Shown one piece after another: positions 6,705 through 13,943 of a stretch of 14,681 bases of DNA. A program made the position numbers and the translations under genes. Each line of letters starts with the position of its first letter. The first letter of the stretch is position 1. The notes under the pieces were generated by a model. It was given only the letters and a program-made list of their open reading frames with translations. It was not told where the DNA came from and ran no database searches. This stretch comes from JBCBWG01 sp039039985 (lineage in GTDB: Bacteria > Pseudomonadota > Alphaproteobacteria > Rhizobiales > Hyphomicrobiaceae), in NCBI GenBank assembly GCA_039039985.1, contig JBCCOV010000128.1, positions 1-14,681 of the forward strand. Reading direction: 5' to 3'.

Positions 6705-9700
6705 TCAGCTAGTCCTCCGCAGATCTAGTGTATACGGATAATCTCTGTTTTGGCTAGTCTCCGGCGTGGCCATTGGCCCCGGAGTATGGCCGATCGGCTC
6801 GAAGCGTGCATGCCGTCGGCCCTCGGCTTCAAATGCATTGATCGGCATCGTCTCAAAATACTTACCTCCCGGATGTGACACGTGATAGCGACAACCGCCA
6901 ATTGATCGTCCTGTCCACGTATCCAGAATATCAAAAACCAGAGGCGTGTGGATGCCAATTGTCGGGTGCAGACTGGCTGCGGGTTGCCATGCTCGGAACC
7001 TCACGCCGCCCACGCCCTCGCTGCGAATACCTGTCGGTGCCAGCGGCACGCGATGGCCATTGCAAACCACGATGTGTCGACTGTCCAGGCCGGTTGCCTT
7101 GACCTGAATTCGCTCAAGCGATGAATCCACGTACCTCGCCGTTCCGCCGACGACGCCTTCCTCTCCGAGAACATGCCAAGGCTCCAGCGCACCTCGGACT
7201 TCGATGGAGACACCATCATAGGCAACTTCGCCGAACCGTGGGAACCTGAACTCGAAGTGGGGCAGAAACCAGTCATCGGCAAATGCAAAGCCCGACTGGC
7301 GGAGATCATCGAGCACAGACCGGAAATCGGACCACACGAAGTGCGGTAACATGAACCGGTCATGTAGATCAGTGCCCCAGCGAACGAGATCGCCGGAATA
7401 GGGATTTTCCCAAAAACGCGCGATGAGCGCCCGGAGCAGCAACTGCTGAGCCAGGCTCATCCGTGCGTGCGGCGGCATCTCAAACGAGCGGAACTCGATC
7501 AAGCCTAAGCGACCGGTGGGGCCATCCGGTGAGTAGAGCTTGTCGATGCAGATCTCAGAGCGATGCGTATTGCCGGTGACGTCGATCAACAGATTGCGGA
7601 ACAGACGATCGACCAGCCAGGGCTGGATCGTACCGCCCGGGCCCGGCAGCTGCTGCATCGCGATTTCGAGTTCGTAGAGGCCTTCGTGCCGCGCCTCGTC
7701 AACACGCGGGGCCTGGCTTGTCGGCCCGATGAACATGCCCGAAAACAGATAGGACAGTGATGGATGGTGCTGCCAATAACTGACGACACTGGCAAGCAGA
7801 TCCGGCCGACGAATGAAGGGACTGTCGGCTGGCGTGCTGCCCCCGAGGACGATGTGGTTGCCGCCCCCGGTGCCGCTGTGGCGACCGTCGATCATGAACT
7901 TCTCTGTGCCTAAGTGGCAGTTGAATGCTTCGTCGTATAGCGATGTCGTGACGTCGACGGCTTCGGACCAGGACGTCGCCGGGTGAATGTTGACTTCGAT
8001 GACACCGGGATCGGGAGTCACTTTGATCATGCTCAGGCGGGGATCGAATGGCGGTTCGTATCCTTCAACGTGCACGGGCTGGTCGAGCTTGCTCGCCGTT
8101 GCTTCTATGGCCGCCGCCAGCGCTGCATAGTCCTCAGCATCGCTCAGCGGAGGCAGGAAGACACAGAGATGGCCGTCACGTGGTTCGACAATCAAGGCTG
8201 TGCGCACAGACCCGGAAATCTCGTTCGCGCCGCCGAACAATGGCACCGGTGCCTCCAGAGTCACTGTACGTCGCTGTTGAAGCAGTTCCTCACGGCTTGG
8301 GAGCTCCGGCCGCTGCTCCAGCGGGTCCCGCGGCTGAACCTGCGGGTAGTTCACAGGGGCGATGTACGGCAGCGCACCAAGGGGCAATCGCAATCCGGCC
8401 GGCGAGTCTCCCGGCGTCAGAAAGAGGCGCCCGCGGCGCAGAGCCCAGTTCTCCGTGACCCAGCGACGCCCCACGTCCTTAACCTGCCAGACCTGGATCG
8501 GCAGAACATAGCCGGCAGGCTTGCTCAGCCCGCGCTCGAACGCCTTGATGACGCGCGCGCGCTCGGCCTCGTCGTCAATCTTGTTGTCGACAATGTCGAC
8601 GTTGATCGGAAGCTTCTGTTCGAGCAGGGCGAAGTGCGCAGCGTCTTCAAAGGCTGGCAGTCCGCTGTCGCCTGGTAGGCCGAGCTGCTCACACAGCGTT
8701 TCCATGAACCGCTGCGCCGTAGTGTCGTCAACAGGCTGCGCCGGCGCCTCGCGATCAATCAGGGTGGAATCTTTCCAAAGCGGCTCGCCGTCGCGCCGCC
8801 AGTATGTGGCAAATGCCCACCGTGGGAGTTGCTCGCCCGGGTACCATTTGCCCTGTCCGAAATGCAGCAAACCGCCGGTCCCGTAACGGGTCGACAACCG
8901 GCGGACGAGGTCTTCGGCATAGCGCCGCTTGGTCGGCCCAACGGCTTCATTGGTCCATTCGCCGCCTTCCATATCCACCGCTGAGACGAAGGTCGGCTCG
9001 CCCCCCATGGTCAGGCGTACGTCGCCGGCTGCGAGGCGCGTATCGACCGCCTCTCCCAAGCTCAGGATTGCCGACCATTGGTCCTCGGAATAGGGCTTTG
9101 TAACGCGCGGCGTTTCCGCGATGCGCTTGATGCTCATTTCGAATTCGAATGAGACTTCGGCTTCGTCATGCGCGCCGGTAATCGGGGCCGCACTTGAAGG
9201 ATCAGGCGTCGCAGCGACCGGGATGTGGCCCTCGCCCGCAAGCAATCCGGATGTCGGGTCCAAACCGACCCATCCAGCTCCAGGCAAATAGACCTCGGCC
9301 CAGGCATGAAGGTCGGTAAAGTCTTCTTCAGCACCAGCCGGGCCGTCGAGCGGCTTCACGTCCGGCTTGAGCTGGATGAGATACCCAGACACGAATCGCG
9401 CGGCCAGGCCGAGGTTGCGCAAGACCTGGACGAGAAGCCAGCCACTATCGCGGCAGGATCCGGACTGCTTCTCAAGCGTTTCCTCGGGCGTCTGGATGCC
9501 CGGTTCCATACGGACGAGATAGCCGATGTCGCGCTCGATGCGTTGATTGAGAGCGACAATGTAATCGATCGTAGTTGGTGCCTTGAGCGACCGCAGTTCC
9601 GCAATGTACCGGCTCAAGAGCCGCCCGGGAGGTGGCGCGGCGAGATAGGGCTGGAGATCGTGGCGTAGATGCTGGTCATACGAGAACGGCCACTCGCGGG

Positions 9701-9995
9701 CGTCCTCTTCGAGAAAGAAATCGAACGGATTGACGACCGATAGTTCGGCAACAAGATCAACGGTAACCGAGAAGACGTCTGTTTTCTCGTTTGGAACCAT
9801 GCGCGCCAGGAAGTTCCCGAACGGATCCTGTTGCCAGTTCAGAAAATGCTCGGTCGGCTCAAGGCTCAGCGAGTAGCTTAGGATTTCCGTTCGTGCGTGC
9901 GGTGCCGGTCGCAATCGAATAATCTGCGGGCTGATGCTGATCCGCCTGTCGTAGCGATACACGGTCTTGTGGGTGAGGGCGACCTTGATGGACAC
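6705..9995 (-). CDS. Transglutaminase-DUF2126 fusion protein
   Basis: A 1096-residue protein of the COG4196 type. Residues 1-85 form the bacterial transglutaminase N-terminal domain (MSIKVALTHKTVYRYDR). The transglutaminase core at about 145-262 has C181 (in SGSCRDSGW), H230 (in TDLHAWAEV) and D246 (in VGLDPTSG). The rest, from about residue 300 to the end, is the large DUF2126 region, including TMGGEPTFVS (329-338), a feature of this family. The usual length is about 1100 residues, so it is complete. The family is always linked to ATP-grasp/alpha-E genes, and its activity is not known. It is soluble by sequence. The start is GTG with a poor ribosome site, but the N-terminal sequence begins as in relatives. 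It lies 68 nt after the alpha-E gene and 50 nt before the fusion gene on the same strand, so it is part of the operon. Confidence 0.93.
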   Translation of the reverse strand: MSIKVALTHKTVYRYDRRISISPQIIRLRPAPHARTEILSYSLSLEPTEHFLNWQQDPFGNFLARMVPNEKTDVFSVTVDLVAELSVVNPFDFFLEEDAREWPFSYDQHLRHDLQPYLAAPPPGRLLSRYIAELRSLKAPTTIDYIVALNQRIERDIGYLVRMEPGIQTPEETLEKQSGSCRDSGWLLVQVLRNLGLAARFVSGYLIQLKPDVKPLDGPAGAEEDFTDLHAWAEVYLPGAGWVGLDPTSGLLAGEGHIPVAATPDPSSAAPITGAHDEAEVSFEFEMSIKRIAETPRVTKPYSEDQWSAILSLGEAVDTRLAAGDVRLTMGGEPTFVSAVDMEGGEWTNEAVGPTKRRYAEDLVRRLSTRYGTGGLLHFGQGKWYPGEQLPRWAFATYWRRDGEPLWKDSTLIDREAPAQPVDDTTAQRFMETLCEQLGLPGDSGLPAFEDAAHFALLEQKLPINVDIVDNKIDDEAERARVIKAFERGLSKPAGYVLPIQVWQVKDVGRRWVTENWALRRGRLFLTPGDSPAGLRLPLGALPYIAPVNYPQVQPRDPLEQRPELPSREELLQQRRTVTLEAPVPLFGGANEISGSVRTALIVEPRDGHLCVFLPPLSDAEDYAALAAAIEATASKLDQPVHVEGYEPPFDPRLSMIKVTPDPGVIEVNIHPATSWSEAVDVTTSLYDEAFNCHLGTEKFMIDGRHSGTGGGNHIVLGGSTPADSPFIRRPDLLASVVSYWQHHPSLSYLFSGMFIGPTSQAPRVDEARHEGLYELEIAMQQLPGPGGTIQPWLVDRLFRNLLIDVTGNTHRSEICIDKLYSPDGPTGRLGLIEFRSFEMPPHARMSLAQQLLLRALIARFWENPYSGDLVRWGTDLHDRFMLPHFVWSDFRSVLDDLRQSGFAFADDWFLPHFEFRFPRFGEVAYDGVSIEVRGALEPWHVLGEEGVVGGTARYVDSSLERIQVKATGLDSRHIVVCNGHRVPLAPTGIRSEGVGGVRFRAWQPAASLHPTIGIHTPLVFDILDTWTGRSIGGCRYHVSHPGGKYFETMPINAFEAEGRRHARFEPIGHTPGPMATPETSQNRDYPYTLDLRRTS

Positions 9996-10063
9996 GGAAT
10001 GAGGCTCTCAATTGGGGGCGGTGTTTTGCGTTCCTGGCGAAGCCGATGGTGACGGCAATCGGC

Positions 10064-11140
10064 TCAGGTCTGATCCTGCTTCTGCTTCATATCGTGAATC
10101 GCTTGGATCTGTGATTGGCCAGGAGGATCAATGGGCGTGGACGGAGGAGTCGGCGGCGCGGGTTCGTTCGCATCTGATGGCGGCGTGACCTCGGACATGA
10201 AGTAGGCTTGGTCCAACTCCCGCGCGACGGACCCGAGCGCGCGTTGGATGGCATCGTTGAATGTGTGCAGCCGCTCCAGAAGGCGTTCGTCGCTGGATGC
10301 AGACTGTATCGTGTTGGTAAGATCGGCGACGCTATGCAAAACTGCGGCCGGCGTCGGGACATTGCACACTGTGCGCAGTTCGGTCTCGGCGCGACGGATC
10401 GACCTGGCTGAGTACGCAATGGATCTGGCGAAACTCTGATCGAAAATCAGGAACCGGGCAATGGTCATCGGGTCGAGCGGGCCGGGAGCGAGCCGCCGAT
10501 AGGCGTGATGGCCGCCGCAGGCGCGCAGCAGCATCGACCAGAACGCAAAGTCGCCGAGCAGCTCGCCGCGCCCGGCCGTGCCGGTTTGAAGCTGGGCAAA
10601 GCGGACGTCCAACAGGCGGCTCATCTGGTCCGCGCGCTCAATCTCCACACCGAGGCGGAAGAACCGCCAACCGGCGTCGCGGTAAAAGGTCGACTCGGCA
10701 ATGCCCAGCAACGCGTAGCAATCGGTCTGGATGCCTTCGCAGGTTTGCGCGAGGCGGCGTTCGGTGCTGGCGGCTTCCGGCAGCGTTTGGATGCGCTTGT
10801 ACAAGCGATTGATCTGAATCCAGAAGTCCGTCGAGACCAACGCCCGCAACGCCCGTGCATTGTCGCGTGCCGCACTCAGTGAGCGAATGATCGAACCGGG
10901 ATTCTCGACGTCTGTCAGATAATAGCGGATGACATTCTCGCCGGATGCCGAGTCGTACCGCTTCAGGAAGGTCGGTGCCTCGTCGTAAAGGGTTAGGATC
11001 CACGCCCAGCCCGTCCCTTCCGCACGTCCGCGATCGAAGGCCGTTTGCACCATCAGGATGCGGGACAGGCTCGCTGTTCGTTCCACATAGCGGCCCAACC
11101 AGAACAGGCATTCGGCATGTCGGGCGAGCAGACGGTTCAC
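10064..11140 (-). CDS. Alpha-E domain protein (COG2307)
   Basis: A 358-residue, almost all-helical protein beginning VNRLLARHAECLFWLGRY. The FWLGRYVER motif (13-21), ENPGSIIRSLSAARDNARAL (79-98) and a repeat-like second half are typical of the alpha-E (DUF403) family. The domain fills residues 1 to about 318; residues 316-358 are a Pro-rich tail ending in a Lys/Gln-rich stretch. The GTG start at 11140 is chosen because it overlaps the ATP-grasp stop as GTGA and starts exactly at the domain. The open frame continues upstream, but that part reads as antisense-like junk inside the preceding gene. Alpha-E proteins are predicted partners of circularly permuted ATP-grasp enzymes. The role, perhaps holding substrate or a carrier, is unproven. 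It is homologous to the C-terminal part of the fusion gene downstream. Confidence 0.9.
   Translation of the reverse strand: MNRLLARHAECLFWLGRYVERTASLSRILMVQTAFDRGRAEGTGWAWILTLYDEAPTFLKRYDSASGENVIRYYLTDVENPGSIIRSLSAARDNARALRALVSTDFWIQINRLYKRIQTLPEAASTERRLAQTCEGIQTDCYALLGIAESTFYRDAGWRFFRLGVEIERADQMSRLLDVRFAQLQTGTAGRGELLGDFAFWSMLLRACGGHHAYRRLAPGPLDPMTIARFLIFDQSFARSIAYSARSIRRAETELRTVCNVPTPAAVLHSVADLTNTIQSASSDERLLERLHTFNDAIQRALGSVARELDQAYFMSEVTPPSDANEPAPPTPPSTPIDPPGQSQIQAIHDMKQKQDQT
11137..11140 (-). promoter_or_regulatory. GTGA stop-start overlap (translational coupling)
   Basis: The TGA stop of the ATP-grasp gene and the GTG start of the alpha-E gene share these 4 nt on the minus strand. Such an overlap usually ties the translation of two subunits together, which supports a 1:1 complex and decides the start of the second gene. 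Confidence 0.8.
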
Positions 11141-12639
11141 GCTGGCTCTCCACCGTTGCTGGTGCTGGCCTCCTCCATCACCCAGGTGTCCTTTGTGCCG
11201 CCGCCTTGCGATGAGTTCACAACGATCGAGCCGCTCTTGAGGGCGACGCGCGTCAGACCACCGGGGAGAACCCAAGTCCCCTTCCCGGTGACCGCAAATG
11301 GCCGAAGATCCACATGGCGCGGTGCAATTCCGTCGTCAGTCAGCGTCGGGCATACCGAGAGCTGGACCATCGGCTGGGCAATGAAGTTGCTCGGGTTGGC
11401 CTTCAGCGCTTCGCGACAGGCGTCACGCTCCTTGGCTGTCGATTTCGGGCCAACAACAATTCCGTAGCCGCCAGACTCGCCCACGGGTTTCACCACGAGG
11501 TCCTCAATATGCTCCAGCGTATAAGCGAGCGCATCAGGCTCTCGACAGATATGCGTCTCCACATTCGTCAGGATTGGGTCTTCGTCCAGGTAATACTTGA
11601 TGATCCGCGGCATGTAGGCGTAGACGGCCTTGTCGTCGGCAACGCCGGTACCTGGGGCATTCGCAATTGTAACGGTTCCTGCGCGATAGCAGTCCATCAA
11701 CCCGGGCACGCCGAGTACGCTATCCGGATTGAATGATTTCGGATCGAGAAACTCGTCATCAATGCGTCGATAAATGATATCGACAGGTTCCAAACCGGCA
11801 ATCGTTCGGGCGTAGACCCGATTGTTTTCGACGATCAGGTCGCGGCCCTCAACCAACGGCACGCCCATCTCGCGCGCCAGGAAGATGTGTTCATAGTAGG
11901 CCGAGTTGAAGACGCCGGGGGTCAGCAGCACGATTTGCGGCTCTTTCGTCGTCGGTGGCGCCACTTCGAGGAGCTTGAGGCGCAGCATGTGGCCGTAGGA
12001 CGAAACATCGCGCACGTTGATGCCCTGGAGAAGGTCGGGAAACGCGCGCTGCATCAGGTGTCGGTTTTCAACGACGTAGCTGACACCAGATGGCGTCCGG
12101 ACATTGTCCTCCAGGACGAAGAACTCCCCGGTGGGGCCGCGCACAAGGTCGACGCCGGCAATGTGCGTGTACGTGCGTTGGGGAAGGTCGAGGCCGACCA
12201 TCTCTTCCCGGAAGTTCGGATTATTGCAAATCAGATCGCCGGGGACGATCCCATCCGTGATGATCTTTTGATCATGATAGATGTCCCAGAGAAACGCATT
12301 GATCGCAGCAACGCGTTGCGACACGCCGCGTTCAATCAAATCCCATTCGTCGGCGAGGATCATGCGCGGAATGACGTCGAACGGAAGCGCACGGTCAATC
12401 TCGTCTTTGTCCGTATAGACCGTAAAAGTTACGCCGCGATCGCGCAGCTCAGTCAGCGCCTCGCTTGCGCGATCAGAAAGTTCTTTGAGGTGAAGCTGTT
12501 CCAACCGATGCCAGAAGGCCAGAAGTCTCGGCCGTTCGTCGCTGCCTGACCCCATGAGTTCACAGAACGACGGGCTCGGATGGTAGGCGTTCAGTAACGC
12601 GGGTTCCGACGGATCGCGAAATGCGGTCAGCTTCGCCAT
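11137..12639 (-). CDS. Circularly permuted ATP-grasp amidoligase-type protein (COG2308)
   Basis: A 500-residue protein with the full set of motifs of the circularly permuted ATP-grasp family. These are FVLEDNVRTPSG (174-185), RRIDDEFLDP (291-300), NAPGTGVADDKAVYAYMP (327-344), the lysine and glycine-rich ATP loop VVKPVGESGGYG (382-393, K384), DLRPFAV (444-450), and PGGLTRVA with QGGGTKDTWV (459-466 and 478-487). ATP-grasp enzymes of this kind are predicted to join a carboxylate to an amine through an acyl-phosphate, making an amide or peptide. It is the first gene of the operon. The ATG at 12639 has GAGG about 11 nt upstream, and its stop overlaps the alpha-E start. No export signal is seen. 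With all motifs intact it is the likely active ligase of the operon, while the fused copy looks degenerate. The substrate is unknown. Confidence 0.93.
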   Translation of the reverse strand: MAKLTAFRDPSEPALLNAYHPSPSFCELMGSGSDERPRLLAFWHRLEQLHLKELSDRASEALTELRDRGVTFTVYTDKDEIDRALPFDVIPRMILADEWDLIERGVSQRVAAINAFLWDIYHDQKIITDGIVPGDLICNNPNFREEMVGLDLPQRTYTHIAGVDLVRGPTGEFFVLEDNVRTPSGVSYVVENRHLMQRAFPDLLQGINVRDVSSYGHMLRLKLLEVAPPTTKEPQIVLLTPGVFNSAYYEHIFLAREMGVPLVEGRDLIVENNRVYARTIAGLEPVDIIYRRIDDEFLDPKSFNPDSVLGVPGLMDCYRAGTVTIANAPGTGVADDKAVYAYMPRIIKYYLDEDPILTNVETHICREPDALAYTLEHIEDLVVKPVGESGGYGIVVGPKSTAKERDACREALKANPSNFIAQPMVQLSVCPTLTDDGIAPRHVDLRPFAVTGKGTWVLPGGLTRVALKSGSIVVNSSQGGGTKDTWVMEEASTSNGGEPA

Positions 12640-12840
12640 TTAATCGATGTCCTCGGGCATTCGTCAGTGTCAGCCGAATACGACTCGAAGCATTGCACAA
12701 GCGCTAGGCGAACCCAATGCCAAAGTTTCAAGCAGACATGATCGATTTTCCAACACAATGCACGCCAATGTGTCGGTCAGGCCGGTTTTAGACGTAGGCG
12801 GACTATTATTTAGATGAGGCCCGATTGTAAAGAAACGAAC

Positions 12841-12870
12841 TTGACATCTCTTTGTCTGGACGAATACTTT
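12841..12870 (+). promoter_or_regulatory. Sigma-70-like promoter for the membrane protein/regulator/prenyltransferase cluster
   Basis: A perfect TTGACA -35 box (12841-12846) is followed after 18 nt by TACTTT (12865-12870) as the -10 box. It lies 24 nt before the ATG at 12895, giving a leader of roughly 15-20 nt. The boxes are seen directly; strength and use are inferred. Confidence 0.6.
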
Positions 12871-12882
12871 GCGTTGTAAAGT
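12866..12882. promoter_or_regulatory. Candidate operator dyad ACTTT-N7-AAAGT overlapping the -10 box
   Basis: ACTTT (12866-12870) and AAAGT (12878-12882) form a dyad over the -10 box and start site. The right arm belongs to TTGTAAAG (12874-12881), and the same octamer occurs in direct orientation at 12825-12832, just upstream of the -35 box. A repressor, most simply the winged-helix protein encoded downstream, could bind here to control its own operon. This is inference from position and symmetry. Confidence 0.45.
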
Positions 12883-12894
12883 CTGGGTGGGCAC

Positions 12895-13527
12895 ATGTCT
12901 GATCTTGAGAAGGCGCTGGCGGACATCGGCGATATTCGCCAACAGCTGGCAGCTGGCGCAATGTTTCGCGGTTTTGGGCCGGTTGTCATGGCGACGACCG
13001 GCGGGCTCGCTCTTGCAGTCGCGATCGCGCAGGTGATCTGGCCGCAGACGCTGGCAACTGATGACATCGTGTTTGTCAGTGTTTGGATCGTGACGGCCGT
13101 TGTTGCGACAGCGCTAATCGGGCTGGAAATGATCGCGCGTTCGCGTCGCCATCATCGTGGTCTGGCGGATGCCATGCTGTTTAATGCGGCGGAGCACTTC
13201 TTGCCGGTTGGGGCGACAGGGGCCGTTGTTGCGGTCGTGACGATGCGCGCGGCACCAGACATAGCCTGGATCCTGCCAGGTTTTTGGTCTCTGCTCATCG
13301 CGCTTGGTCTGTTTGCCGGTTTTCGTTTTCTCCCGCGCACGGTGGCGCTTTGCGCTGCCTGGTACTTTGTGGCCGGCGTTGCCGTACTGCTCTATGGCGC
13401 CAATGAACGTATGCTTTCACCTCCGATGATGGCACTGCCTTTCGGCGTAGGGCAGCTTCTGCTTGCGGGAGTCTTGCGTTTTGCCTATGGCCCAGAGACA
13501 GGGGGCGACAATGTCGAAGCCGGATAA
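12895..13527 (+). CDS. Six-helix membrane protein, function unknown
   Basis: A 210-residue protein with a charged N-terminus (1-24) and about six membrane segments at roughly 25-48, 57-80, 104-118, 122-142, 149-168 and 178-197. An RSRRHHR stretch (82-88) after the second helix is a likely cytoplasmic loop. I do not recognise a named family. The ATG at 12895 follows a GGGTGGG element and a good promoter. Its end overlaps the next gene by 17 nt, so the pair is co-transcribed and probably translationally coupled. A membrane protein directly before a small winged-helix regulator is a common arrangement, and the membrane protein may be the regulator's target or sensor partner; that link is inferred. 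Confidence 0.8.
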   Translation: MSDLEKALADIGDIRQQLAAGAMFRGFGPVVMATTGGLALAVAIAQVIWPQTLATDDIVFVSVWIVTAVVATALIGLEMIARSRRHHRGLADAMLFNAAEHFLPVGATGAVVAVVTMRAAPDIAWILPGFWSLLIALGLFAGFRFLPRTVALCAAWYFVAGVAVLLYGANERMLSPPMMALPFGVGQLLLAGVLRFAYGPETGGDNVEAG

Positions 13528-13888
13528 ACGCCCGCCCTTTTCATATGACGGTTTGGATCGTGTCATTCACGAAAAGGCCCGGCTGGGTATCCTCACGTCA
13601 TTGACGGCGCACGCGGACGGGCTGGTCTTTGGTGACCTGCGTCAACTCTGCGGTCTGACGGACGGCAATCTGAGCCGCCATCTGCAGGTTCTTGAAGACG
13701 CCGGGCTTGTTGCAATCACCAAGGGGTATGAACGCAAACGCCCGTCAACCCACATCAAGCTGACCGACGCGGGCCGGGCCCGATTTCTCGAGTACATCGG
13801 GGAGCTTGAGCGGGTCGTACGTGACGCTGCAAAGGCGCAAAAGGACCAAGCCCCGAAAACCCATCGACGCGTAACGCGGCCCGCCTAA
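13511..13888 (+). CDS. Winged-helix transcriptional regulator (MarR/ArsR-like, PF13601-type)
   Basis: A 125-residue DNA-binding protein. The winged helix-turn-helix covers about residues 18-92: GLDRVIHEKARLGILTSL (14-31), recognition region CGLTDGNLSRHLQVLEDAGL (47-66), and a basic wing, ITKGYERKRPSTHIKLTDAGR (69-89). It continues as a short helix and a Lys/Arg-rich tail. This fits the small single-domain regulators of the PF13601 'winged helix DNA-binding domain' group. No metal- or ligand-binding cysteines are obvious. The ATG at 13511 follows a GGGGG run and lies inside the end of the membrane protein gene; longer in-frame starts upstream would add residues lacking homology features. It is the likely repressor acting on the dyad at 12866-12882. 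Confidence 0.88.
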   Translation: MSKPDKRPPFSYDGLDRVIHEKARLGILTSLTAHADGLVFGDLRQLCGLTDGNLSRHLQVLEDAGLVAITKGYERKRPSTHIKLTDAGRARFLEYIGELERVVRDAAKAQKDQAPKTHRRVTRPA

Positions 13889-13943
13889 GTCGGCTTTTTC
13901 GTCAATGTCGGCTCAACCCACGTCTGCGAGGAAAAACTCTGCA

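Larger units (their letters stand above)
12640..12894. other. Divergent intergenic region
   Basis: This 255-nt stretch separates the start of the large minus-strand operon from the plus-strand membrane protein gene. Its right part holds a recognisable plus-strand promoter (listed separately). For the minus-strand operon I found only a weak candidate, TTGAAA (reverse of 12728-12733) with a poor -10, so its promoter is not assigned. No gene, tRNA or FNR box is seen. Confidence 0.5.

Noticed and set aside
7983..8678. Plus-strand open frame of about 231 codons inside the transglutaminase-DUF2126 gene
   Set aside because: It lies fully antisense to a conserved coding region, and its translation shows no motif, signal or fold-like pattern.
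11141..11275. Upstream extension of the alpha-E frame to an ATG at 11275
   Set aside because: The extra 45 residues are Arg/Gly/Gln-rich and lie inside the conserved C-terminus of the ATP-grasp gene; the GTGA overlap at 11137-11140 gives a start exactly at the alpha-E domain.
11887..12549. Plus-strand open frame of about 220 codons opposite the stand-alone ATP-grasp gene
   Set aside because: It mirrors the codons of the conserved ATP-grasp gene and has no recognisable family or ribosome site.
13463..13510. Upstream extension of the winged-helix regulator
   Set aside because: The 16 extra residues fall in the end of the membrane protein gene; the ATG at 13511 has a G-rich ribosome site and begins right before the domain.
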